Part shown: one piece after another, positions 7,585 through 15,881 of the stretch
Layout of the letters: every line of letters begins with the position of its first letter
How positions within the stretch are numbered: position 1 is the stretch's first letter
Assembly (NCBI RefSeq): GCF_014648915.1
Contig: NZ_BMSA01000021.1
Span: forward strand, 62,001-126,000
Source of the DNA: Streptomyces phaeofaciens
Lineage (GTDB): Bacteria; Actinomycetota; Actinomycetes; Streptomycetales; Streptomycetaceae
Length of the DNA: 64,000 nt
Reading direction: 5' to 3'
Position numbers and translations under genes: made by a program
The notes under the pieces: generated by a model
What the model saw: only the letters and a program-made list of their open reading frames with translations
What the model was told of the DNA's origin: nothing
Databases searched by the model: none

Positions 7585-9348
7585 ATGCATCGGTACAGGT
7601 CCCACACCTGCGGCGAGCTCCGCTCCTCTGACGTCGGCACCGACGTCCGGCTGAGTGGCTGGCTGCACAATCGGCGCGACCTGGGCGGCATCCTCTTCAT
7701 CGATCTGCGCGATCACTACGGCATCACGCAGCTCGTGGCCCGTCCCGGCACGGCCGCGTACGAGGCTCTGGACAAGGTCACCAAGGAGTCCACGGTCCGC
7801 GTCGACGGCAAGGTCGTCTCCCGCGGTGCCGACAACGTGAACCCCGACCTCTCCACCGGTGAGATCGAGGTCGAGGTCGGCGAGGTCGAGCTGCTGGGCG
7901 CGGCCGCCCCGCTCCCCTTCACCATCAACGCCGAGGACGGTGTCAACGAGGAGCGGCGCCTGGAGTACCGCTTCCTCGACCTGCGCCGCGAGCGCATGCA
8001 CCGCAACATCCTGCTGCGGACGTCGGTCATCTCGGCGATCCGCCACAAGATGACGGCGCTGGGCTTCAACGAGATGGCGACGCCGATCCTGTCCGCCACC
8101 TCCCCCGAGGGCGCCCGCGACTTCGTGGTCCCCTCCCGTCTGAACCCGGGCAAGTTCTACGCCCTGCCGCAGGCGCCGCAGCAGTTCAAGCAGCTGCTGA
8201 TGATCTCGGGCTTCGACCGCTACTTCCAGATCGCGCCCTGCTTCCGTGACGAGGACGCCCGCGCGGACCGTTCGCCGGGCGAGTTCTACCAGCTCGACGT
8301 CGAGATGAGCTTCGTCGAGCAGGAGGACGTCTTCCAGCCGATCGAGAAGCTCATGACCGAGCTGTTCGAGGAGTTCGGCAACGGCCGTCACGTCACCTCC
8401 CCGTTCCCGCGCATCCCGTTCCGTGAGGCGATGCTGAAGTACGGCTCCGACAAGCCGGACCTGCGGGCCCAGCTGGAGCTGGTCGACATCACCGACATCT
8501 TCGACGGCTCGGAGTTCAAGGCCTTCGCGGGCAAGCACGTGCGCGCCCTGCCGGTGCCGGACGTCTCCGCCCAGCCGCGCAAGTTCTTCGACCAGCTCGG
8601 GGACTTCGCGGTCTCGCAGGGCGCGAAGGGCCTGGCCTGGGTGCGCGTCGCCGAGGACGGTTCGCTGTCCGGCCCGATCGCGAAGTTCCTCACCGAGGAG
8701 AACGTGGCGGAGCTGACCAAGCGTCTCTCCCTGGCCGCCGGTCACGCGGTGTTCTTCGGCGCGGGCGAGTTCGACGAGGTCTCGAAGATCATGGGCGCGG
8801 TGCGGGTCGAGGCCGCCAAGCGTGCCGGGCACTTCGAGGAGAACGTCTTCCGCTTCTGCTGGATCGTCGACTTCCCGATGTACGAGAAGGACGAGGACAC
8901 CGGCGCGATCGACTTCTCGCACAACCCGTTCTCCATGCCGCAGGGCGGCCTGGAGGCCCTGGAGACCCAGGACCCGCTGGACATCCTGGGCTGGCAGTAC
9001 GACATCGTCTGCAACGGTGTCGAGCTGTCCTCCGGCGCGATCCGGAACCACGAGCCGGAGATCATGCTCAAGGCGTTCGAGATCGCGGGCTACGACCGGG
9101 ACACCGTCGAGGAGAAGTTCGCGGGCATGCTGCGGGCGTTCCGCTTCGGCGCCCCGCCGCACGGCGGTATCGCGCCGGGTGTCGACCGCATCGTCATGCT
9201 CCTCGCGGACGAGCCGAACATCCGAGAGACGATCGCCTTCCCGCTCAACGGCAACGCCCAGGACCTGATGATGGGCGCGCCGACGGAGCTGGAGGAGGCG
9301 CGGCTGAAGGAACTGCACCTGACGGTGCGCAAGCCGCAGCCGAAGTAG
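7585..9348 (+). CDS. aspS: Aspartyl-tRNA synthetase
   Basis: A 587-residue class II aminoacyl-tRNA synthetase of the bacterial type. It has an N-terminal OB-fold anticodon-binding domain (about 1-105), motif 2 around FRDEDARADRSPGEFYQLD, the bacterial GAD insertion in the middle, and motif 3 GGIAPGVDRIVMLL near the end. It charges tRNA-Asp in the cytoplasm. The length and motif order match the family. The start ATG 7585 follows an AAGG-containing leader, and parS lies 35 bases upstream. A strong terminator follows at 9394. Confidence 0.97.
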   Translation: MHRYRSHTCGELRSSDVGTDVRLSGWLHNRRDLGGILFIDLRDHYGITQLVARPGTAAYEALDKVTKESTVRVDGKVVSRGADNVNPDLSTGEIEVEVGEVELLGAAAPLPFTINAEDGVNEERRLEYRFLDLRRERMHRNILLRTSVISAIRHKMTALGFNEMATPILSATSPEGARDFVVPSRLNPGKFYALPQAPQQFKQLLMISGFDRYFQIAPCFRDEDARADRSPGEFYQLDVEMSFVEQEDVFQPIEKLMTELFEEFGNGRHVTSPFPRIPFREAMLKYGSDKPDLRAQLELVDITDIFDGSEFKAFAGKHVRALPVPDVSAQPRKFFDQLGDFAVSQGAKGLAWVRVAEDGSLSGPIAKFLTEENVAELTKRLSLAAGHAVFFGAGEFDEVSKIMGAVRVEAAKRAGHFEENVFRFCWIVDFPMYEKDEDTGAIDFSHNPFSMPQGGLEALETQDPLDILGWQYDIVCNGVELSSGAIRNHEPEIMLKAFEIAGYDRDTVEEKFAGMLRAFRFGAPPHGGIAPGVDRIVMLLADEPNIRETIAFPLNGNAQDLMMGAPTELEEARLKELHLTVRKPQPK

Positions 9349-9357
9349 GTAATTGAG

Positions 9358-9376
9358 TAAGGGCAGCCTTACCTAA
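9358..9376. promoter_or_regulatory. Candidate iron box (DmdR/IdeR-type operator)
   Basis: TAAGGGCAGCCTTACCTAA matches 15 of 19 positions of the consensus TTAGGTTAGCCTAACCTAA (counted by eye). It lies 9 bases after the aspS stop. A terminator hairpin sits between it and the following dioxygenase gene, so a direct regulatory link is uncertain. Confidence 0.45.
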
Positions 9377-9393
9377 TTATCGCTCAGAATTCC

Positions 9394-9429
9394 AAGGGGC
9401 CGGAAATCTCCGTAGATTTCCGGCCCCTT
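9394..9429 (+). terminator. Intrinsic terminator of aspS
   Basis: AAGGGGCCGGAAATCT (9394-9409) and its exact reverse complement (9414-9429) form a 16-base-pair stem with a 4-base loop, followed by a T-rich stretch (CGTTTTCCCTTTT). Confidence 0.9.
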
Positions 9430-9432
9430 TCG
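9415..9432 (+). repeat. Left copy of an 18-base flank shared by the tandem dioxygenase genes
   Basis: GATTTCCGGCCCCTTTCG here recurs exactly at 10461-10478, at nearly the same distance upstream of the second dioxygenase gene. The two copies are 1046 bases apart, about the spacing of the two genes, and mark the duplicated unit. Confidence 0.75.
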
Positions 9433-9510
9433 TTTTCCCTTTTCAGGTTTCTTGGTTAACCACAGTGCTTTCCCACGGCGCTGACAGCCTTCTTACTTAG
9501 CGTCCGAAAC

Positions 9511-10437
9511 ATGACGGGAACACAAGAACCGAAGCACAAGAAGGACCTGACGCGCCGGAAGGTCGTCGTGGCCGGCACCGCGGCGGTGGCCGCGGTCGGC
9601 GCGGGCGGCGCCCTCGCGATGTCCGCCTCCGCCGACGAGGCGGCCGACGCGACGAGCACCGCGTCCGCCTCCAGCACCGCGGAGGTCTGTTACAAGCTCA
9701 CCTCGGAGACCACCGAGGGGCCGTACTACATCGACGCCGACAAGCTCCGCCAGGACATCACCGAGGACAAGGAGGGCATCCCGCTGACCCTCCAGCTGAA
9801 GGTGATCGACTCCGAGACCTGCAAGCCGGTGGCGAACGCGGCCGTCGACATCTGGCACTGCGACGCGCTGGGCCTCTACTCGGGCTACGAGAGCTTCTCC
9901 CAGGGCGGCGGCACCGCGCCCACGGACGCGCCCACGGACGCGCCCACCGGCACCCCCACCGATGTGCCGACCGGCACCCCGACCGGTGAGCCGCCGTCCG
10001 GTGGCGGCGGTGGCGGCGGCCACGAGGAGCCCACCAGCGACACCCGCTATCTGCGCGGCACCTGGAAGACGGACAAGAAGGGGTGCGTCACCTTCAAGAC
10101 GGTCTTCCCCGGCTGGTACCAGGGCCGGTGCGTCCACATCCACACCAAGGTGCACGTGGACGGCGAGTGGACCGACGCCGGCTACGAGGGCGGGCACGCC
10201 TGCCACACCGGCCAGTTCTTCTTCGACGAGGAGACCGTGCTGCTCACCGCGGAGGTGGATCCGTACTCGACGAGCACCACCACGCGCACGACGCTCACCG
10301 AGGACACCATCTACGACCAGAGCGGCACGACCGGCGGTCTGCTCAAGCTGAAGTACAACAAGAAGAACATCGCCAAGGGTGTGACCGCCTCCATCACCAT
10401 GGGCGTCGACCCCGACACGACCAACGACGGCACGTGA
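9511..10437 (+). CDS. Tat-exported intradiol ring-cleavage dioxygenase, copy 1
   Basis: A 308-residue protein of the catechol/protocatechuate intradiol dioxygenase family, which splits catechol-type rings between the two hydroxyls using non-haem Fe(III). The N-terminus has a twin-arginine signal (LTRRKVVVAG) and hydrophobic stretch to about residue 45, so a folded, iron-loaded enzyme is probably exported. The four iron ligands are visible: Tyr123 (WHCDALGLY), Tyr203 (GWY), His209 and His211 (HIH). An unusual insertion of Thr/Pro/Ala/Gly repeats and a Gly run (about 131-175) sits between the first two ligands. ATG 9511 has no evident Shine-Dalgarno sequence. It is followed by a close paralogue, which together suggest extracellular aromatic or lignin-related catabolism. 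The substrate is not determined by the sequence. Confidence 0.9.
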   Translation: MTGTQEPKHKKDLTRRKVVVAGTAAVAAVGAGGALAMSASADEAADATSTASASSTAEVCYKLTSETTEGPYYIDADKLRQDITEDKEGIPLTLQLKVIDSETCKPVANAAVDIWHCDALGLYSGYESFSQGGGTAPTDAPTDAPTGTPTDVPTGTPTGEPPSGGGGGGGHEEPTSDTRYLRGTWKTDKKGCVTFKTVFPGWYQGRCVHIHTKVHVDGEWTDAGYEGGHACHTGQFFFDEETVLLTAEVDPYSTSTTTRTTLTEDTIYDQSGTTGGLLKLKYNKKNIAKGVTASITMGVDPDTTNDGT

Positions 10438-10460
10438 CGGAGTCCGTCCGGCCGTAGGTC

Positions 10461-10478
10461 GATTTCCGGCCCCTTTCG
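10461..10478 (+). repeat. Right copy of the 18-base flank of the tandem dioxygenase genes
   Basis: This is an exact repeat of 9415-9432. In this copy the sequence forms part of a different hairpin, because only the right arm of the ancestral terminator was carried along. Confidence 0.75.
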
Positions 10479-10496
10479 CGCGCGGGTGCGAAAGGG
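10471..10496 (+). terminator. Terminator-like hairpin after dioxygenase copy 1
   Basis: CCCTTTCGC (10471-10479) pairs with GCGAAAGGG (10488-10496), followed by TGCCGTTTTCTC. It probably separates the two dioxygenase transcripts. Confidence 0.7.
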
Positions 10497-10545
10497 TGCC
10501 GTTTTCTCAGCTCGTTGACAGGGTTCCTCTCTAATTTTCATGTGC

Positions 10546-11523
10546 ATGACAGCACCTGAACAGGAAACCCAGGTAAGCCAGGAAATCCAGGAAACCCGTG
10601 ATTCCGGTGACCCGACGCGTCGCCGGGTCGTCGCCGTCGGTGCCGGTGCGATCGCCGTGGCGGGACTCGGCGGCCTCGCCCTGTCGGTGGACGCGGCGGC
10701 GGGGGAGAGAACCCCGGCCGGGCGGGGCAAGGCCGAAGGGGCTCCGGCCGAGGACTGCTACGTCCTGACCTCGGAAACCGTCGAAGGCCCCTACTACATC
10801 GACGCCGACAAGATCCGCCGCGATGTCCGGGAGGACCGCGAGGGCATCCCCCTCCTCCTCGACCTCAAGGTCATCGACGCCGTGACCTGCCGGCCGATCC
10901 GGGACGCGGCCGTCGACATCTGGCACTGCGACGCGGTGGGCGTCTACTCCGGCTACGAGGACATGGGCAACGGCGGCGGGGGCGGCGGCGGACCGGCCCC
11001 CACCGGCGAACCCCCCACCGGCGCCCCGACCGGCGCGCCGCCGTCCGGCAACCCCGGCGGCCACCAGGAGCCGACCGACGACACCCGCTATCTGCGCGGC
11101 ACCTGGCGGACCGACCGGCACGGCCGGGTCGCCTTCAAGACGGTGTTCCCGGGCTGGTACCGGGGCCGGTGCGTCCACATCCACGCCAAGGTGCACGTGG
11201 ACGGCGAGTGGACCGACGCCGGCTACGAGGGCGGGCACGCCTGCCACACCGGCCAGTTCTTCTTCGACGAGGAGTCCGTCCTCGCCACGGCCGTGGTGGA
11301 GCCGTACGCCTCGAACGCCGCCGAGCGCACCACGCTCACCGAGGACACCATCTACGACCAGAGCGGCACGACGGGCGGCCTGCTGCGGCTCCGCTACGAC
11401 CACCGGGACATCTCCCGGGGCGTACGCGCGGCGCTGACCGTCGGCGTGGACCCGGACGCGACGAACGACGGCCAGGGCGCGCCCCCGCAGCCGAGCGCCT
11501 CGGCGTCCCCCTCGGCCACCTGA
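10546..11523 (+). CDS. Tat-exported intradiol ring-cleavage dioxygenase, copy 2
   Basis: About 325 residues and clearly paralogous to the preceding gene across the catalytic domain (EGPYYIDADK, GTWRTDRHG, FPGWYRGRCVHIH, QFFFDEES). The twin-arginine motif is PTRRRVVAVG. The Fe(III) ligands Tyr/Tyr/His/His are retained, so it should be active. Its low-complexity insertion (Gly run, then PTGEPPTGAPTGAP) sits at the same place as in copy 1 but differs in sequence, and it has an extra C-terminal PSASASPS tail. ATG 10546 aligns with the start of copy 1; ATG 10540 is also possible. Divergence outside the active site suggests that the duplication is not recent. Confidence 0.9.
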   Translation: MTAPEQETQVSQEIQETRDSGDPTRRRVVAVGAGAIAVAGLGGLALSVDAAAGERTPAGRGKAEGAPAEDCYVLTSETVEGPYYIDADKIRRDVREDREGIPLLLDLKVIDAVTCRPIRDAAVDIWHCDAVGVYSGYEDMGNGGGGGGGPAPTGEPPTGAPTGAPPSGNPGGHQEPTDDTRYLRGTWRTDRHGRVAFKTVFPGWYRGRCVHIHAKVHVDGEWTDAGYEGGHACHTGQFFFDEESVLATAVVEPYASNAAERTTLTEDTIYDQSGTTGGLLRLRYDHRDISRGVRAALTVGVDPDATNDGQGAPPQPSASASPSAT

Positions 11524-11540
11524 CCTGACCCTTTGTCACG

Positions 11541-11604
11541 GGGCGCCCCTCGCGGCCTTCCTGGAGACCTCACCGCGAGCGCACAGGAATCCCGAGGGGC
11601 GCCC
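11541..11604 (+). terminator. Long hairpin after the dioxygenase pair
   Basis: GGGCGCCCCTC (11541-11551) pairs with GAGGGGCGCCC (11594-11604), and an inner CTCGCGG/CCGCGAG pair lengthens the stem. The loop is long, so terminator function is likely but not certain. Confidence 0.5.
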
Positions 11605-11681
11605 ACAGCGGCCTGCCGTCTCATGGGAGAGGAGGGAGCCGGGCCGACGCGCACCGGCTGGACCTGGGGAGGAAACCACCG

Positions 11682-12065
11682 ATGGCGTTCACGCTCGTAC
11701 TCTCGGCACTGCTGATCACCGGCGCGGTGACGGCCGTCGTCGCCCAACGCCGTTCCCGGCGCCCCCGCCCCCCGTCCGGCCTGGACGCGGAGGCCGAGGC
11801 GAACCACTGGCTCGTACGGCTGGGCGGGGGACTGGTCCCGCCGGACGCCCGCACGTGGGTCGGTGCGGACGAGGAGGCGGGCCGGGCGCTGACGAGGGCC
11901 GCGGAATGCCACCGCGAGGCACGGGCCCGCCTGGCCGCGGCCCGCACGGCGGCCGACTACGCGGAGGTGACACGGGTGGCGCGGGAGGGACTGGCACATC
12001 TGCGCACGGCCCGCGCGGCCCTGGGCCTGGACCCTGCATCGGCGGCGGTCTGCGTGCCTTCGTGA
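11682..12065 (+). CDS. Small membrane-anchored protein of unknown function
   Basis: A 127-residue protein with one N-terminal transmembrane helix (about 2-21), a short Arg/Pro stretch, and a mostly helical, Ala/Arg-rich soluble domain (about 40-120). I do not recognise the family. The start has a good ribosome binding site (GGGGAGGAAACC before ATG 11682). It stands alone between the dioxygenase hairpin and the convergent HATPase remnant. Confidence 0.75.
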   Translation: MAFTLVLSALLITGAVTAVVAQRRSRRPRPPSGLDAEAEANHWLVRLGGGLVPPDARTWVGADEEAGRALTRAAECHREARARLAAARTAADYAEVTRVAREGLAHLRTARAALGLDPASAAVCVPS

Positions 12066-12082
12066 GCCGGTGCGGCGGGCGT

Positions 12083-12346
12083 TCACACGGCGGTGTTCGT
12101 CAGGTCGCACCAGATGTACTTGCCGGTGCCGACGAGGCGCCTGTGGTCCGGCTGCCGGACCCAGCCCCAGCTGTCCGAACAGGTGCGGACGAGCCCCAAC
12201 CCGCGCCCCGATTCCGCGTCCCACGGCGTCTGGCGAGGTGGACGCGGTGGCGTGGGGTCGTTGTCCCAGACGCCGAACCGCAGGGTGCGGTGTTCCGCGC
12301 GGAGCTTCATGGCGGCGGGCCCCTCGGTGTGCCCACTTCCCGTCAC
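12083..12346 (-). pseudogene. N-terminally truncated HATPase (anti-sigma-like) remnant
   Basis: The 87 codons match the C-terminal half of the RsbW-like ATP-binding proteins common in Streptomyces: HTEGPAAMKL, FGVWDNDPTPP, the G-box ESGRGLGLVRTCSDSWG and the terminal KYIWCDL. The intact paralogue at 57932-58339 aligns over this region, but here everything before about residue 60 is missing, including the N-box (LASELVSNAVLH in the paralogue) needed for Mg-ATP binding. Upstream codons in frame (RRAARPTGVTGSG) do not resemble the missing part. A non-functional fragment is the likely reading. Confidence 0.65.
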
Positions 12347-12419
12347 CCCCGTCGGTCTCGCCGCCCTCCTGCGAGGTCTCCGCGTCGAAGGGGCGTGAAG
12401 CGGGCCGGTGACGGTGTGC

Positions 12420-13094
12420 TCACGGCGGTTCCGCTTCCCCGTCGTCCGGTGACGCCCCCTCCTCCAGCAGCCGTTCCGCGATGTCCGTGGACCACTCCTG
12501 GGCCCAGGCCCGCAGGGCGCCGATCTCCTCCTCCGTGAGGCCGTAGGCCGTGAACGCCGCGTCCGGGTAGTGGTCCGTGCCGGTCAGACGGGTCTGGAGG
12601 GTGGGCAGGTCGAACGCGTCGCGGGCGTGCCGACGGGCCAGTTCCTCCAGGTCGGGGTGGGTGAAACGGGCGGACGCGGCCCGCGCGTCGATCAGGTCGA
12701 CGGCCAGTCCGCGGTCGTACAGGGCGCGGATCTTGGTCCCGACGGCGTCCGGCAGGCCGAGCGTCGGGCCGTACGGGGTGAGGACGGGCGGAGACCACAG
12801 GGTCTCCTTGTGGAGCGCGAGCCCCAGGTCCATGACCGTCAGATGCGCGGACAGCGGGTCCGTGTCCCGGACGGTCGCCTCCAGCCCGCGCACGGCCAGC
12901 GCCGCGACGAGCATGTCGGCGAGGTGCGGCATCGGATCGGCGCTCTCCGTCGCCAGGTCCACGTTCGCGTGCGGCCGCAGCAGCAGCCCGTGCGCCTCCA
13001 AGGCGTACCCGCCCGCCAGCGAGAGCGGCACGGGCGCGACGGCGGCGACTTCGGCGAGGAGCCGCAGATGCGGTTCGAGCAGGTCGGGCGGCAT
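12420..13094 (-). CDS. AbiEii/lincosamide-type nucleotidyltransferase-fold protein
   Basis: A 224-residue protein with the nucleotidyltransferase signature LSLAGGYALEAHGLLLRPH followed by ANVDLAT, which corresponds to the GG...G...RxHxDxDL pattern of AbiEii-type toxins and small-molecule nucleotidyltransferases. The first catalytic Asp of the usual DxD pair appears to be Asn, which may reduce or abolish transferase activity. The C-terminal half contains LPDAVGTKIRALYDRGLAVDLIDA, typical of the AbiEii helical domain. No AbiEi-type antitoxin lies next to it, so a toxin-antitoxin role is not supported here. It may be a stand-alone housekeeping or pseudo-enzyme. Confidence 0.7.
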   Translation of the reverse strand: MPPDLLEPHLRLLAEVAAVAPVPLSLAGGYALEAHGLLLRPHANVDLATESADPMPHLADMLVAALAVRGLEATVRDTDPLSAHLTVMDLGLALHKETLWSPPVLTPYGPTLGLPDAVGTKIRALYDRGLAVDLIDARAASARFTHPDLEELARRHARDAFDLPTLQTRLTGTDHYPDAAFTAYGLTEEEIGALRAWAQEWSTDIAERLLEEGASPDDGEAEPP

Positions 13095-13151
13095 GACCGG
13101 AGCGTAGTGCCCGGATGCCGCCGTCCCCGCCCGTTCCCGTCCGGTGTCGGC

Positions 13152-15665
13152 TCAGGACAGGGTCTTGTACCCGCCCCAGCCCGACCCGATCTGCGTCCGC
13201 GACCCGAACGAGCCCTTGCCGTCGCCGTACTGGCGGTACAGCTTGCCGGCGGTGTCCCGGGCGACGAGATCGACCCTGCCGTCCCGGTTGAGGTCCCCGG
13301 CGCCGACGACGGCGTTGTACGAGGCGCCCCAGCCGGCGAACAGCTTCACCCGTGCCCCGAAGGTCCCCTTGCCGGTGCCGAAGTACCGGTACAGGTTGTT
13401 CGCCTTGTCCTGCGCCAGCAGATCACCGACGCCGTCCCCGTTCAGGTCGCCGGCGCCGACGACCTTCCTGTACGTCTTCCAGTTGTCGTACAGCTTCACG
13501 CGCGACGACAGCTTGCCGGTGCTCGTGCCCTTGTAGAGGTAGACGGCGCCGGTGGAGGCGTTGCGGGCGATGAGGTCGGGGCGGCCGTCCTTGGTCACGT
13601 CGCCGGGGGCGGTCAGCACGTCGTACTGGTTCCAGCCGCCGGTGGCGAGGGTGGTGTACGGCGTCGAAGGCTTCACCGCACCGCCGCAGGCCGGCTTGTA
13701 CAGCCGTACCGCTCCGCTGCTCAGCCGGACGAGGACGTCGTTGCAGCGGTCGCTGCTGAGGTCGCCCACGGGGACGGCCTTGACCGTCGTGGCCCAGCCG
13801 GTGCCGGTGAGCTTGCCCGAGAGCGCCCCGCCGCCGGTGCCGTACTGGACGCTCAGCGCGCCTGAGGAGTTCAGGGTGAGCAGGTCGCCGGTTCCGTCGG
13901 GGGTGGCGGAGGCGCCGCCGAAGTCGTGGGCGGCGGCCGCGCCGCCGGTGACGGTGACCGTTCCGGAAGCCAGCTTCACGGCCGAGGCCGCGCCCACCTG
14001 GGTGGCGCTCAGTGTCCAGGTCAGCGGTCCGTTGGACGCGTAACCGCCGCTCGTCGTACGGCCGTTCCAGTGTGCCGCGACCTTCAGGCCGTCGGCGGTC
14101 GTGCCGGTGAGCGTACGGACCGTGCGGCCCGCCCGGTCGGTGACGGTCACCGACCACGACGAGGCCGGCCGGCTCAGCTGCCAGACGGGAGCCCAGGCGG
14201 TGTCGGCGGTGGTCGTGCCCTTGAGCGGTGCGGTCGCCGGGACGGTGGAGCCGCTGACGGCGAGCGTCGGCCACGCGGTCCGGGAGCCGTACAGCCGGCT
14301 CACGGCGCTCGCGCTCGCGGCGCCCGACCAGACGGCGGTGGCGGTGCCGTCGCCGGCGACCGAGAGCCGGCCCTGAACGTAGGCGCTCGCCGAGCCGGGC
14401 AGCTGGGCGGGTGTCGTCCAGGCGCCGTTGTCGCGGACGGACTCGACCAGCGCTCGGCCGCCACCGCCGGTCTGCGTCCACAGCGCGTGGACGGTGCCGT
14501 CGTCACCGATCGCGCTGTCGTACTGCTCCGGCACGTAAGCCGTCGACAGGGTCTGCGGGGCGGACCAGGTGCCGGTGTCCGCGTCACGGGTGGCGGTGCG
14601 CGTGTTGAACCGGGTGGTCCAGTCGACCCAGACCAGGGTGACGTCGCCGTCGGGCGCGATCAACGGCTCCGGGGTCTCGACCAGGTTGGCGGTCCCGGTC
14701 ACGGTCTCGACGGACGACCAGGTGCCGTCGGCGGCGCGGGTCGCGGCGAGGATGGAGCGGGACTCCGACTCGTCGGTGCCGCTGAAGGTGAGACTCACCG
14801 ACCCGTCGTCGGCCGCCGAGAGCTGGGGGTCGCCGGCGGAGAGATAGGCGCCGGCCACCGGCACGGGTGCCCCCCACTCCGTCGCGTCGGCGGCCCGGGA
14901 GACCGAGAGCAATGTGGCGATCCCGCCGGAGTGCTGGAGATAGGTGACGACCGTGGTGCCGTCGGAGGCGACGGCGACGCTCGGGGAGAGGGCCGCGTCG
15001 GCCCCGTCCGCGGTCGCGGTGCTGATCCGCACCGGGTCCGACCAGGTGCCCTCGGCGCTCCGGACGGCGACGCGCACCTCCGGCTTGACGGTGGTACCGG
15101 TCCTGTTGCCCCAGACCACGGTGAGTGTGCCGTCGGCCGCTTCGGCGAGCTCGATGCCGCCGTCGGCCCAGGACGCGTCGGTGCCGACGATCTCGACGGG
15201 CGTCGACCAGCCGGACTTGTCGGCCGTGAGTACGGAGCTGACCAGCCGGCTCGCGTTCTTGCCGTCACCCGGCGAGGTCGACTCGGGGAGCTCCCACCAC
15301 ACGGCGGTCACCGTGCCGTCAGCCGAGGCGTGCAGTTGCGCGTCGCCGCCCTCGGTCGGGGTGGTCGTGAGCAGTGTCGGCGTGCCCCATGTGTCTGCAC
15401 CGGCCGGTCGTACGGCGGCGTAGAGCTTGCGTTCGCTCGTGCCGGCGAACTGGTTCCAGACCGCGACGGCGGATCCGTCGGCGGCGGTGACGACGTCCTG
15501 CACGGCGGTGTGGGCGGCGGCTCCGGTGATGGCGGTGGCCGTCGTCCAGGGGACGGCCGGGGCCGCCGCGGCCGTCGACGGGAGCACCGCGCCGCCCGCG
15601 ACCGCGAGCGCCACCGATGAGATCGCGGCGGCGAGCCGGCCGCGCGACAGGGCGTATCTGCCCAT
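13152..15665 (-). CDS. Secreted FG-GAP/VCBS repeat protein, copy A
   Basis: About 837 residues, starting at ATG 15665, which has a GGAGGG ribosome binding site; a longer reading frame exists upstream but lacks one. A signal peptide (to about AAAAPAV) directs secretion. Residues about 40-480 are repeats of the form DGTVTAVWW and WSTPVEIVG (propeller-like). The last about 240 residues are FG-GAP/VCBS repeats (DLSSDRCNDVLVRL, GDVTKDGRPDLIARN, GDLNGDGVGDLLAQD, GDLNRDGRVDLVARD), Ca-binding units of integrin-like propellers. No enzyme motif is visible. It is paralogous to the gene at 19612-22077, with a nearly identical C-terminal region. Role unknown; extracellular binding is inferred. Confidence 0.9.
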   Translation of the reverse strand: MGRYALSRGRLAAAISSVALAVAGGAVLPSTAAAAPAVPWTTATAITGAAAHTAVQDVVTAADGSAVAVWNQFAGTSERKLYAAVRPAGADTWGTPTLLTTTPTEGGDAQLHASADGTVTAVWWELPESTSPGDGKNASRLVSSVLTADKSGWSTPVEIVGTDASWADGGIELAEAADGTLTVVWGNRTGTTVKPEVRVAVRSAEGTWSDPVRISTATADGADAALSPSVAVASDGTTVVTYLQHSGGIATLLSVSRAADATEWGAPVPVAGAYLSAGDPQLSAADDGSVSLTFSGTDESESRSILAATRAADGTWSSVETVTGTANLVETPEPLIAPDGDVTLVWVDWTTRFNTRTATRDADTGTWSAPQTLSTAYVPEQYDSAIGDDGTVHALWTQTGGGGRALVESVRDNGAWTTPAQLPGSASAYVQGRLSVAGDGTATAVWSGAASASAVSRLYGSRTAWPTLAVSGSTVPATAPLKGTTTADTAWAPVWQLSRPASSWSVTVTDRAGRTVRTLTGTTADGLKVAAHWNGRTTSGGYASNGPLTWTLSATQVGAASAVKLASGTVTVTGGAAAAHDFGGASATPDGTGDLLTLNSSGALSVQYGTGGGALSGKLTGTGWATTVKAVPVGDLSSDRCNDVLVRLSSGAVRLYKPACGGAVKPSTPYTTLATGGWNQYDVLTAPGDVTKDGRPDLIARNASTGAVYLYKGTSTGKLSSRVKLYDNWKTYRKVVGAGDLNGDGVGDLLAQDKANNLYRYFGTGKGTFGARVKLFAGWGASYNAVVGAGDLNRDGRVDLVARDTAGKLYRQYGDGKGSFGSRTQIGSGWGGYKTLS

Positions 15666-15881
15666 GGAACGTTCCCTCCCCCGCAAGGGCCCCCGCCCTC
15701 GCACAAGTGAGCGAACTTTAACAGTCTTTGATCTCCGTTTACCGCCGATTTACACAAGGGTGACGTGCCCCAAGTGCCCTGTGGGGATGGTCCGTTCATC
15801 ACCAAGACGCTCCCTGTACTTCTCAAAGTCGCTTAAGGGAGACCAAAGGCCGTTCACAGCGTGTGGCCCGATGGTCTTGGC

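Noticed and set aside
10515..10537. TTGACA and TAATTT as a promoter for dioxygenase copy 2
   Set aside because: The spacing is only 11 bases, too short for a sigma-70-type promoter.
12066..12460. Full-length HATPase gene rescued by a frameshift
   Set aside because: Neither the frame in use nor adjacent sequence encodes an N-box or the first about 60 residues, so the gene is truncated rather than simply frameshifted.
15790..15860. GTTCA words upstream of the DUF4956 operon as a PHO box
   Set aside because: The two GTTCA occurrences are 58 bases apart and do not form adjacent 11-base units, unlike the PhoX promoter.
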